In this document: positions 1-6,508 of the stretch, one piece after another
Numbering within the stretch: the stretch's first letter is position 1
How the letters are laid out: each line of letters opens with the position of its first letter
Assembly: GCA_017617715.1 (NCBI GenBank)
Contig: JAFZVQ010000033.1
Span: 1 to 34,825 of the forward strand
From: Bacteroidales bacterium
Lineage (GTDB): Bacteria > Bacteroidota > Bacteroidia > Bacteroidales > UBA932
DNA length: 34,825 bases
Reading direction: 5' to 3'
The notes under the pieces: generated by a model
Told to the model about the DNA's origin: nothing
Databases searched by the model: none
Seen by the model: only the letters and a program-made list of their open reading frames with translations
Made by a program: the position numbers and the translations under genes

Positions 1-260
1 CTGCCCAGGAAGGCGTTCGCGGCGCGGACGAGGCGGCGGCGTTTCGCCGCGTCCACTTTCGACTCCGGCGGCGCCATCGCTCCCCCGCTCCGGGTCTTTA
101 CCTCAACGATATGCAACACCCTGTCCTTTAGGGTTATAACATCCACTTCCAGATGTCCCCAACGCCAGTTTCTCCTGACGATCCGATGCCCTTGGCCCAC
201 CAGAAACGAGCAGGCCTCATCTTCGCCCCGCTTTCCAATAATCTGATTTTTTGTTTTCAT
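1..260 (-). CDS. yraN: YraN family (UPF0102) nuclease-like protein, C-terminus cut by window edge
   Basis: Eighty-six residues are visible from ATG at 260; the rest lies off the left edge. The family pattern is clear: GKRGEDEAC (residues 9-17), the basic stretch RRNWRWGHLEVD (29-40) and VEVKTR (52-57). D40, E53 and K55 match the acidic and lysine positions of the restriction-endonuclease-like fold that this family shares with archaeal Holliday junction resolvases. The true role of YraN/UPF0102 proteins is poorly known; DNA processing is inferred from the fold. The gene follows the small membrane protein gene by 20 nt on the same strand and probably shares its transcript. It was called by reading the minus strand directly. 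Confidence 0.88.
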   Translation of the reverse strand, partial: MKTKNQIIGKRGEDEACSFLVGQGHRIVRRNWRWGHLEVDVITLKDRVLHIVEVKTRSGGAMAPPESKVDAAKRRRLVRAANAFLG

Positions 261-280
261 AGTTTTAGTTTTTAAAAATT

Positions 281-547
281 TTATTTTCTATCGAGAAACT
301 TCCATAGTCGCCACATAAGGAAGCCCCACGCAAGGAAGAGCAGGAGGTACACCACGAAGGGGAGCTGCGCCGTGTAGCAGTCCCAGTCCAGGGTTTTCTG
401 GTAGTCCGGGATATCGGCGTAATAATACGCTCCGGCGCCGAAATCCAGATCCGGATTAAGCCCGGCGCCCCGCACCATGACCACCACCACGGCCGCCAGG
501 GCAAGCACCCCGACCACCCCGGCGGCAATACCTCCGAGCTTCTTCAT
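281..547 (-). CDS. Small two-helix membrane protein, function unknown
   Basis: This is an 88-residue protein. It has an N-terminal hydrophobic helix (about residues 4-25, rich in V, A and G), a polar loop with YYYADIPDYQ (about 41-50) and WDCYTAQLP (about 54-62), and a second helix (about 64-80), and it ends in DRK. I do not recognise a named family. Its ATG shares a base with the stop codon of the upstream YeiH-type transporter gene (TAATG), so the two are almost certainly translationally coupled. A small partner or accessory subunit of that transporter is a reasonable inference, with no direct evidence. An N-terminal signal anchor with a large exported loop, or a helical hairpin, are both possible topologies. 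Confidence 0.75.
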   Translation of the reverse strand: MKKLGGIAAGVVGVLALAAVVVVMVRGAGLNPDLDFGAGAYYYADIPDYQKTLDWDCYTAQLPFVVYLLLFLAWGFLMWRLWKFLDRK

Positions 548-1896
548 TAGTCAAGCGCAGGAATGGGGAACACGGCCCCTGACAGCAGGAACCACACCAT
601 CGCGAACGTGAGCACGATGTTGAAAGTCTGCCCCACGATATAGAGCCAGAGGGGTTTGCCACCCTTCATCTGGCGGGCGATGTCGCGGAAATTGGTGTCC
701 AGGCCTATGCTCACTAACGCAAGCACGAAGCACCAGTTCTTATATTGGTCCAGCACCCCGTTGACCGCCTTCACCTGGTCGGCACCGGCGAGCGGAAGCA
801 CCACGAAAGAAGCCACCAGCGACGCCACAAAGAAGCCTATGATGAATTTCGGGAAACGTGTCCAGATCTCCCCAGCGCCCACTTTCTGCCCGGCTTTCTT
901 GTCCACTCGCGTGGCGAAGAACAGCGCCACGAAGAAAGCGATGAACCCGATCAGGATATTCTGTATCATCTTCACCAGCACGGCCGCCTTCTCCGCTTCG
1001 CCGCCCAGCACCGAGCCAGCCACCGCCACGGCCCCCGTGCTGTCCACGGTGCCGCCGATAAGCGCGCCGCCCATGACGGGAGACATTCCGAACGCCCTGA
1101 TAATCAGCGGTTCGAACACCATCATCAGCACGGTGAAGATTATCGAAATCGATATGGTCATCGTGAGGTCGTCCTTCTTGCAGTTCGACGCCGCGCCGGA
1201 AGCAATCGCCGCCGAGGTGCCGCAAACGCTTGTGGCGGACGCCATCGTGATCACCAGCGGCTTGTTGTCCATCTTCAGCACGCGCGTGCCGAACCACCAC
1301 ATGAACAGGATCACCACGGGCGTCACCACCCACGCGATCCCGAGCCCGTAGAGGCCGAACTTTGCGATATTGGAGAACAGCACCGAAAATCCCATTACCA
1401 CGAGACCCGTCTTGATATAGAACTCCGTGCGCACGGCGGGCTTGAGCCACTTCGGCGTGCCGACCGTATTGGAAATCAGCATGCCCACGATGAGCGCCCA
1501 GAAAGCCCACTCGAGATAGCGGTTCAACGTGAATTCAGCACTGACAAGGCGCACGACGACCGACAGCACGAACACTCCCACGAACGCCGGAATGAACTTC
1601 TTCACCTTTTCCCCCGTGAGCTTCGCGCCCACGGTGAACAACACGCCCAGCACCGCCACCGTCAGTAGCATCTTCAGCCAGAAAGCTCCGGACGCAAGCT
1701 GCTCCCCGAGGGGCACGACCTTGGCGGCGGCAGCCCCGGAAAGCTGCTCCCCGACGGTCCAGGTCTTGAATTTAAGGGCGGAAAAATCGAACGCCCCGGT
1801 CAGCACGGCCACGAGGCCCGCTGCAATGATTATGAAACCGATCCAGACTGCGAGCCAGTCTTCGGTATGCAAAAGTTTGGATGTTTTAGCAGACAT
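547..1896 (-). CDS. yeiH: YeiH/UPF0324 family putative anion (sulfate) exporter, inner membrane
   Basis: This 449-residue polytopic membrane protein has about ten or more hydrophobic segments. The family signature SVCGTSAAIASGA lies at about residues 220-232, followed by the conserved GALIGGTVDSTGAV segment. Members are annotated as putative sulfate exporters, but transport has hardly been tested. At 449 residues it is about 100 longer than E. coli YeiH, mainly through an N-terminal extension and a loop near residues 45-75. A TAnnTTTG -7 box at 1917-1924 sits about 20 nt upstream of the ATG. The stop overlaps the start of a small membrane protein gene. The family is certain; the substrate is not. 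Confidence 0.9.
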   Translation of the reverse strand: MSAKTSKLLHTEDWLAVWIGFIIIAAGLVAVLTGAFDFSALKFKTWTVGEQLSGAAAAKVVPLGEQLASGAFWLKMLLTVAVLGVLFTVGAKLTGEKVKKFIPAFVGVFVLSVVVRLVSAEFTLNRYLEWAFWALIVGMLISNTVGTPKWLKPAVRTEFYIKTGLVVMGFSVLFSNIAKFGLYGLGIAWVVTPVVILFMWWFGTRVLKMDNKPLVITMASATSVCGTSAAIASGAASNCKKDDLTMTISISIIFTVLMMVFEPLIIRAFGMSPVMGGALIGGTVDSTGAVAVAGSVLGGEAEKAAVLVKMIQNILIGFIAFFVALFFATRVDKKAGQKVGAGEIWTRFPKFIIGFFVASLVASFVVLPLAGADQVKAVNGVLDQYKNWCFVLALVSIGLDTNFRDIARQMKGGKPLWLYIVGQTFNIVLTFAMVWFLLSGAVFPIPALD

Positions 1897-1916
1897 AAGC
1901 CTGAGTTTTAGTCAGG

Positions 1917-1924
1917 CAAATATA
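1917..1924 (-). promoter_or_regulatory. Putative -7 box of the yeiH promoter
   Basis: Read on the minus strand the site is TATATTTG, an exact match to the Bacteroidetes -7 consensus TAnnTTTG. It is 20 nt upstream of the yeiH ATG, leaving a leader of roughly 14 nt. No good TTTG -33 box is visible. It lies just before the end of the neighbouring transporter gene, whose stop codon begins the next few bases. Confidence 0.6.
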
Positions 1925-1929
1925 CTAAA

Positions 1930-3300
1930 TTATTTCAGAAAGAGATTGGAGATGAATATCACGATAATCACCGGCGGCACCACCCAGCGCACCAGGAAAT
2001 AGAACACCTTGAAAGCCTTTTCGCTGAATCCCGGCGACCCGCCGCTGATAAACTCTTCGCGCACGTCCGCCTTCTTCATCTTCCAGCCCACGAACAGCGC
2101 GAACGCCAGCGCGCCCAGCGTCATCAGGTAATTCGAAGTCAGGTTGTCGCAGAAATCGAACACCGTTAGACCGAGAATCTTGAAGTTCCCCAGCAGCCCG
2201 AACGACAGCGCGCACGGCACACTGAGCAGCGCCGTCGGCACCAGGAACTCCATCGTCGCCACCAGCCGCTTGCTGCCGAACTGCTCCACGGCATGCTCCA
2301 CGCACACCTCGCAAATCGAAATCGACGACGTCAGCGCCGCCATCAGTATGGCCAGGAAAAAGGCCACCGTGACCAAATAACCCAGCACCGGCGCCCCTTC
2401 GCTCATACGGGCGAAAATGTACGGAAGCGTCTCATACACCAGCGACGGGCCCGCCTCGGGCGCGATCCCGGCAGAGAACACGGCGGGCATGATCGCGAAC
2501 CCCGCAATCAGCGCGAAAGCCGTATCCGACACCGTGGTCCACACTCCCACCTTCATCAAGCTGTGCTCCTTCTTCATGAAGGACGAGTACACCAGTATCG
2601 TGCCCACTCCCAGCGACATGGAGAAGAACGACTGCCCCAGGGCAAATGCCCACCCCCTGGGCCCCAGCCTGCTCATGTCCGGCTTCACCAGGTAGCGCAC
2701 GCCCTCACCGGCTCCGGGCAGCGAGACTGAAAACACCACCAGTGCCAGCATAAGCACGAACAGCAACGGAATCATGATCTTCGTGAAACGCTCGATACCC
2801 TTCTTGATGCCGCCCAGCACGATAAACGCCGTCATCGCAAGGAAAGCGACCCCCATCAGCACCGACTCCCACGGCGACGAAGCCATACGCGGGAACACGG
2901 ACAGCGCGCCTTCTGTGCCCCCGCTGGTCAGCCCGCCGCAAACCGCCCTGAACAGGAAATCCAGCGACCAGCCGCCCACCACGGCATAGAACGACACCAG
3001 TATGAAACTGGAAAACACGGTCAGCGCCCCCATGTACTTCCACTTCGACCCCGGAGCAAGCTGCTTGAACGCCCCGTACACCCCGTGGCGCGCCCGGCGG
3101 CCGATCAGCGACTCGCAAAGGAAACACGGCAAGGCCAGAAACAGGCTGCAGATCACATATGCAACGATGAACGCGCCCCCGCCGTACTCTCCCGCCATAA
3201 ACGGGAAACGCCATATGTTACCGAGCCCGATGGCAGACCCGGCGGTGGCCATTATGAAGGTGAAGGTGCTTCCGAAATTCTCTCGGTTTGGGGCTGGCAT
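1930..3300 (-). CDS. Sodium:neurotransmitter symporter (SNF/NSS) family transporter
   Basis: A 456-residue secondary transporter. The first helix carries the family hallmark GSAIGLGNIWRFPF (residues 21-34), which in LeuT-fold NSS proteins helps form the sodium and substrate sites. At least ten further hydrophobic segments follow, consistent with a LeuT-like 11-12 helix membrane protein. Bacterial relatives take up amino acids such as Trp, Leu or Tyr with sodium; the substrate here cannot be read from the sequence. The start is ATG at 3300. The decayed tail of a folA gene (3306-3440) ends six bases before this start, so the gene probably once followed a folA directly and may have depended on readthrough. 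No TAnnTTTG box is seen just upstream. Confidence 0.92.
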   Translation of the reverse strand: MPAPNRENFGSTFTFIMATAGSAIGLGNIWRFPFMAGEYGGGAFIVAYVICSLFLALPCFLCESLIGRRARHGVYGAFKQLAPGSKWKYMGALTVFSSFILVSFYAVVGGWSLDFLFRAVCGGLTSGGTEGALSVFPRMASSPWESVLMGVAFLAMTAFIVLGGIKKGIERFTKIMIPLLFVLMLALVVFSVSLPGAGEGVRYLVKPDMSRLGPRGWAFALGQSFFSMSLGVGTILVYSSFMKKEHSLMKVGVWTTVSDTAFALIAGFAIMPAVFSAGIAPEAGPSLVYETLPYIFARMSEGAPVLGYLVTVAFFLAILMAALTSSISICEVCVEHAVEQFGSKRLVATMEFLVPTALLSVPCALSFGLLGNFKILGLTVFDFCDNLTSNYLMTLGALAFALFVGWKMKKADVREEFISGGSPGFSEKAFKVFYFLVRWVVPPVIIVIFISNLFLK

Positions 3301-3305
3301 AAACT

Positions 3306-3440
3306 ACTAACTTTTACCTACACCCGGAACTCATATGCCAGACCCGTTTCCGGATCGGTGGCGAGGCCGGATGCTGATTCCAACACCCAAATATCGGAAT
3401 TTATTTCCTAAAATGTCCACCTCGCCCCAAAAACTTTCGC
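3306..3440 (-). pseudogene. folA: Remnant of the 3' end of a second folA (dihydrofolate reductase)
   Basis: The minus-strand reading frame aligns without gaps to residues 116-160 of the intact FolA at 4136-4648; by hand count 27 of 45 positions are identical. Matching blocks include SDIW against SEIW, TDP, GL-YEFRV and V-VS. Two in-frame TAG stops interrupt it: one replaces the proline of YFPEI, and one follows YEFRV. The upstream part of the gene is gone; at 3441 the sequence passes into a dispersed repeat. The copies also differ at many synonymous sites, so this looks like the tail of an older or foreign folA allele and not a recent duplication. It ends six bases before the NSS transporter start. 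Confidence 0.8.
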
Positions 3441-3446
3441 CCCCCC

Positions 3447-3494
3447 CTGTCATTCTGAGCGAAGCGAAGAATCTAAATCCGAAGCGAAGAATCT
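3447..3494 (+). repeat. Dispersed repeat unit A (forward orientation)
   Basis: The unit begins CTGTCATTCTGAGCGAAGCG and runs on with the string GAAGCGAAGAATCT present twice (about 3461-3474 and 3481-3494). Two copies in the opposite orientation are at 3946-3990 and 4093-4150. Short repeats of this type are known to be scattered in many bacterial genomes between genes; their function is unknown. This copy directly abuts the truncated folA remnant. Confidence 0.75.
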
Positions 3495-3569
3495 CTTCCC
3501 CCCTCTCGCTTGTGGGTTCTCCCGTCCCTGTCATTGACACGGCGACCGGTTTGGTCTCATTTTTCATGG

Positions 3570-3603
3570 GTGACGTGAATGTCGCACGGCGCCCATTCAC
3601 GTC
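3570..3603 (+). repeat. Palindromic repeat B, copy 1
   Basis: A 34-nt unit with the perfect 9-bp inverted arms GACGTGAAT and ATTCACGTC around a 14-nt loop. It can form a hairpin. A second, imperfect copy starts 73 nt downstream. Confidence 0.6.
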
Positions 3604-3642
3604 GGTGGCGGTTTTGGCTGGAAAATACCGTGAAATTGGCTT

Positions 3643-3676
3643 GTGACGTGAACATATGGGGTGCCTCATTCACTTC
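3643..3676 (+). repeat. Palindromic repeat B, copy 2 (imperfect)
   Basis: Same length and layout as the copy at 3570-3603. It starts GTGACGTGAA and ends ATTCACTTC, so one arm has a mismatch. The middle (with CATATGGGGTGCC) differs from copy 1, so the arms are better conserved than the loop. Confidence 0.55.
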
Positions 3677-3857
3677 GCGGAATACTGGCTGGAGATGCTC
3701 GATCTGAAGCGTCGGCAATAATCCCAGTTCTTCAAGAAATAGGACTCGAAATGGTGCCTGGACCTTCCCCAAAGGCATCTCCGACCTTCCCCGATGGGTT
3801 CCCGGCCTTGCCTAAAACCCTCCCAGCACTTAGCCGGAGGAACGGAAAACCCGAGGT

Positions 3858-3941
3858 GGGCGGGGAAGGTCCCGAGCGACTTTGAAATTGCGAGCGAAGG
3901 CGAAGCAATTTTGTAGCAGGAGCGAGGGGCCTTTCCCGCCC
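3858..3941 (+). repeat. Long imperfect palindrome C (hairpin element)
   Basis: The outer arms GGGCGGGGAAGGTCCC (3858-3873) and GGGGCCTTTCCCGCCC (3926-3941) are near-perfect inverted repeats. Inside them is a second pair, GAAATTGC and GCAATTTT, giving a nested stem of about 84 nt in total. It carries no ORF. The form is that of a REP- or MITE-like non-coding element. Confidence 0.6.
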
Positions 3942-3945
3942 GGAC

Positions 3946-3990
3946 GATTCTTCGATTTAGATTCTTCGCTGCGCTTCAGAATGACAGGGA
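3946..3990 (-). repeat. Dispersed repeat unit A (reverse orientation)
   Basis: The unit runs GATTCTTCGATTTAGATTCT, then TCGCTGCGCTTCAGAATGACAGGGA. It is the inverse of the unit at 3447-3494 and matches the unit at 4093-4150, so about 500 nt of DNA is bracketed by inverted copies. Confidence 0.75.
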
Positions 3991-4012
3991 TCGGAGCAAC
4001 CTCTCCTCCGGC

Positions 4013-4037
4013 GGAACAAGAGAGGCCGATTTGTTCC
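4013..4037 (+). repeat. Short palindrome D, copy 1
   Basis: The arms GGAACAA and TTGTTCC enclose an 11-nt spacer (hairpin-forming). It lies 25 nt before a second copy of the same design. Confidence 0.5.
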
Positions 4038-4061
4038 CAAAAACGAAAGAATAGCGGAATC

Positions 4062-4088
4062 GGGAACAAGGATAGCCCTTTTGTTCCC
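4062..4088 (+). repeat. Short palindrome D, copy 2
   Basis: The arms GGGAACAA and TTGTTCCC enclose a spacer of 11 nt. The arm sequence matches the copy at 4013-4037 while the spacer differs. The spacer is followed by a run of T (CTTTTG), so on the plus strand it somewhat resembles a hairpin terminator. Confidence 0.5.
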
Positions 4089-4092
4089 GGGA

Positions 4093-4150
4093 GATTCTTC
4101 GATTTGGATTCTTCGCTTTAGATTCTTCGCTACGCTCAGGATGACAGGGA
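4093..4150 (-). repeat. Dispersed repeat unit A that supplies the folA stop codon
   Basis: GATTCTTCG occurs at the start and GATTCTTCGCTACGCTCAGG follows (4111-4130 region), ending ATGACAGGGA. It is the same family as 3946-3990. The folA stop (4136-4138) and the codons just before it lie inside this unit, so the present C-terminal residues of FolA are repeat-encoded. Confidence 0.75.
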
Positions 4151-4648
4151 GACCTGAGGCAATGTCGGCGAGACTCTAACGTAGACCCGAAACTCGTACG
4201 ACAGGCCGGAGGCGGGGTCGGTGAAGAGTTCAGAGCTTGAATCCAAATGCCAGATTTCGGAGTCGATTTCCGGAAAATACGCATCCGCCCCGGAAACTTT
4301 AGTGTGGACGTGGGTCACGTACATCTTGTCCACCAGGTCAATGGCCGCCTTGTAGACCGCGGCGCCGCCGATGATGAAGGCCTTAGGCGCGGGCTCGGCC
4401 GCCTCGAAGGCGGCGTCGAGCGAGCGGACGCAGCAGACGCCGGGGATGTCGCGGCTGGTCAGCACGATGTTTTTGCGGCCGGGGAGGGGCCGGCCGATGG
4501 ACTCCCAGGTGCCGCGGCCCATGATCACGGGGCAGCCCAGGGTCGTGCGCTTGAAGTACTTGAGATCTTCGGAAATATGCCAGGGGAGCTCCCCCCGGAT
4601 GCCGATGGCGCCGTCGTCGGCCACGGCCACGATCAGACACTTTTCCAT
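4136..4648 (-). CDS. folA: Dihydrofolate reductase
   Basis: This 170-residue enzyme reduces dihydrofolate to tetrahydrofolate with NADPH, recycling the folate oxidised by ThyA. Visible hallmarks are GIRGELPWHISEDLKYFKR (residues 16-34), with D28 aligned to the catalytic Asp27 of E. coli; GRGTWESIGRPLPGRKN (44-60); and the cofactor motif FIIGGAAVYK (91-100). ATG at 4648 was chosen because it starts the first beta strand (MEKCLIVAVA) and lies one base after the thyA stop; an in-frame ATG at 4699 would be inside thyA. The last dozen residues (about 159-170, ending QVSLSS) run past the usual end of the family. They come from a dispersed repeat that also provides the stop codon. It is the last gene of the ychF-thyA run. 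Confidence 0.95.
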   Translation of the reverse strand: MEKCLIVAVADDGAIGIRGELPWHISEDLKYFKRTTLGCPVIMGRGTWESIGRPLPGRKNIVLTSRDIPGVCCVRSLDAAFEAAEPAPKAFIIGGAAVYKAAIDLVDKMYVTHVHTKVSGADAYFPEIDSEIWHLDSSSELFTDPASGLSYEFRVYVRVSPTLPQVSLSS

Positions 4649-4649
4649 G

Positions 4650-5444
4650 CTACACAGCCACCGGAGCCTTGATTGCGGGCCAGGGGTCGTAGCCCTCAAG
4701 GGTGAAATCTTCGTAACGGAAATCGAAGAGGCTCTTGACCTCCGGATTCAGGATCATCCGCGGCAGGGGGCGCGGCTCGCGGGAGAGCTGCTCGGCCACC
4801 TGCTCGAAGTGGTTGAGGTAGATGTGGGTGTCGCCGGTGGTGTGGATAAACTCACCCGGCTGCAGGCCGCAGACCTGCGCCAGCATCATGGTCAGAAGCG
4901 CGTAGGACGCAATATTGAACGGCACCCCGAGGAAAGTGTCGGCGCTGCGCTGGTAGAGCTGGCAGCTGAGCTTCCCGTCGGCCACGTAGAACTGGAACAG
5001 GCAGTGGCACGGAGGGAGCGCCATCTTGTCGATGTCGCCGGGATTCCAGGCGCACACCAGCATGCGGCGGGAGTCGGGGTGGTTCCGAATCAGGTCGATG
5101 ACCTGCGACAGCTGGTCGATACTCCGGCCGTCCGCCGCCTCCCAGCTGCGCCACTGGTGCCCGTAGACGGGCCCCAGGTCGCCGTTCTCGTCGGCCCACT
5201 CGTCCCAGATCGTGACCTTGTTGTCGTGGAGGTAGCCGATGTTGGTGTCGCCGGCGATGAACCAGAGCAGCTCGTGGATGATGGAACGCAGATGCACCTT
5301 CTTGGTGGTCAGCAGAGGGAAACCCTCGCTGAGGTCGAAGCGCATCTGGTAGCCGAATACGCTCTGGGTGCCGACTCCGGTGCGGTCGGACTTGATGACT
5401 CCGTGTTCGCGGATATGCCGCAGCAAATCAAGATATTGCTTCAT
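4650..5444 (-). CDS. thyA: Thymidylate synthase
   Basis: At 264 residues it is the same length as E. coli ThyA. It methylates dUMP to dTMP using methylenetetrahydrofolate and releases dihydrofolate, the substrate of the adjacent folA product. Motifs seen are the phosphate-binding [10 protein letters not shown] (19-28), [12 protein letters not shown] (58-69), the catalytic C146 in LPPCHCLFQ, then [18 protein letters not shown] and the late [12 protein letters not shown] segment. All active-site blocks are intact. The start is ATG at 5444, seven bases after the stop of the preceding lipoprotein gene, and folA starts one base after the stop. Cytoplasmic; essential for thymidine prototrophy. Confidence 0.98.
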   Translation of the reverse strand: MKQYLDLLRHIREHGVIKSDRTGVGTQSVFGYQMRFDLSEGFPLLTTKKVHLRSIIHELLWFIAGDTNIGYLHDNKVTIWDEWADENGDLGPVYGHQWRSWEAADGRSIDQLSQVIDLIRNHPDSRRMLVCAWNPGDIDKMALPPCHCLFQFYVADGKLSCQLYQRSADTFLGVPFNIASYALLTMMLAQVCGLQPGEFIHTTGDTHIYLNHFEQVAEQLSREPRPLPRMILNPEVKSLFDFRYEDFTLEGYDPWPAIKAPVAV

Positions 5445-5451
5445 AAAAACG

Positions 5452-6507
5452 CTAAATGTTGTCCAGGAACGAAAGGACCTTTTCGGTGGGGGCGTCCTTC
5501 ATCAGCACCCGCTTGCCGGAATCCAGCAGGTAGAGCGACGGGATGGCCCGGATGTCGTATTTCCAGCTGTCGCGCAGGCTGAAAGTGTAGTCGTAGCCGT
5601 TGATCCAGGAGGAAGGATAATTGTGGTGGTAGTCGCGCCAGGCGTTGATTTCCTCGTCCACGTAGATGTTCACTATGGCCAGGCGCCCGGAAGCGATGTA
5701 GGACTCCACGTAATCCCTGGACATGACGTCCCGGATTATTTCCTTGCAGGACTCGCAGCCGGGGTTGCTGAAGAAGAGCATGGTGTACTCGGCCTTCACG
5801 CCGTAGAGCCGGCCCTTGCTGCCGTCGATGCGGCTGAAGCTGAAGTCGGGGGCCTTGCTGCCGAAGGGGTTGGTGCGGCACATCTGGAGCTCGTGGCGGC
5901 AGGCCGTGCGCAGGTCGTCGCGGGTGCAAGGGCTGTCGGCCATGGCCTCGACGAAGGGCAGGTAAAGGTCTTCGTCGCGCATGGGGGAATTGGGGTCGTA
6001 GAGGTAGCGGGCCACGATTTCCGTGAGCCGCAGGTAGGTCAGGGCGGTGGTGTCGGCCTTCTGGCGCGCCTCCAGCTTACGGAAGAAGCGCTTCACGCTG
6101 TTCTGCGCTTTCTTCAGGGGCTCCATATCGTCCGGCGTGGCCATGGACTTGACGGTGGCAAGGATCTGGATGTAGTTCGCCAGGGCCTGCTCCACATTGC
6201 CGTCGGCAATGCCGAGCACCGTGTCGGGACCGGTCTTGCCGTCGCCCTTGAAAAACGCATCCCAGTAATGCTCAAGCACGTAATCTTTCGCCTCATCGGA
6301 GCCCTCGCCGTAGATGCTGGGCACGGTAAGGGTGGGGAAGGAGCGCGTCTGTGCGGGAGCCTCGTCCCCGGAGGGAGAGGCTTTCAGAAGCGCCTGCGGC
6401 TCCTCGCCGCCGGAGCCGCTGCCGGACCCCGGCTTTCCGGGCTGCCCGTTACAGGCCGCCAGAACGAGCAGCGAAAACAAAGCCAAAGCACACTCAAGTT
6501 TCCTCAT
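5452..6507 (-). CDS. DUF5106-type lipoprotein with C-terminal thioredoxin-like domain
   Basis: A 351-residue protein. The signal peptide ends in LVLAAC, so C19 is the likely lipidated residue, followed by a flexible Gly/Ser-rich linker with GSGSGSGG. The middle region (about 45-200) is helical and fits the DUF5106 domain common in Bacteroidales. The C-terminal part (about 210-351) is thioredoxin-like: [13 protein letters not shown] holds a CxxC pair near residues 248-251, and the cis-proline loop IPSLYLL follows. A membrane-anchored thiol:disulfide or protein-folding role in the periplasm is inferred; the electron donor is unknown. It starts one base after the stop of the large outer-membrane gene and is followed by thyA after 7 nt. 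Confidence 0.82.
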   Translation of the reverse strand: MRKLECALALFSLLVLAACNGQPGKPGSGSGSGGEEPQALLKASPSGDEAPAQTRSFPTLTVPSIYGEGSDEAKDYVLEHYWDAFFKGDGKTGPDTVLGIADGNVEQALANYIQILATVKSMATPDDMEPLKKAQNSVKRFFRKLEARQKADTTALTYLRLTEIVARYLYDPNSPMRDEDLYLPFVEAMADSPCTRDDLRTACRHELQMCRTNPFGSKAPDFSFSRIDGSKGRLYGVKAEYTMLFFSNPGCESCKEIIRDVMSRDYVESYIASGRLAIVNIYVDEEINAWRDYHHNYPSSWINGYDYTFSLRDSWKYDIRAIPSLYLLDSGKRVLMKDAPTEKVLSFLDNI

Positions 6508-6508
6508 A

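Noticed and set aside
656-1668. Long plus-strand ORFs (231 and 307 codons) opposite yeiH
   Set aside because: They are antisense shadows caused by high GC. The minus-strand YeiH product has clear family motifs; these frames are rich in H, R and P with no domain.
3447-4150. CRISPR array
   Set aside because: The repeats differ in family, length and orientation and have no regular spacers; no cas gene is present.
4649-4699. Upstream in-frame ATG for folA at 4699
   Set aside because: It lies inside thyA and adds residues no DHFR has; ATG at 4648 starts the first beta strand and is one base past the thyA stop.
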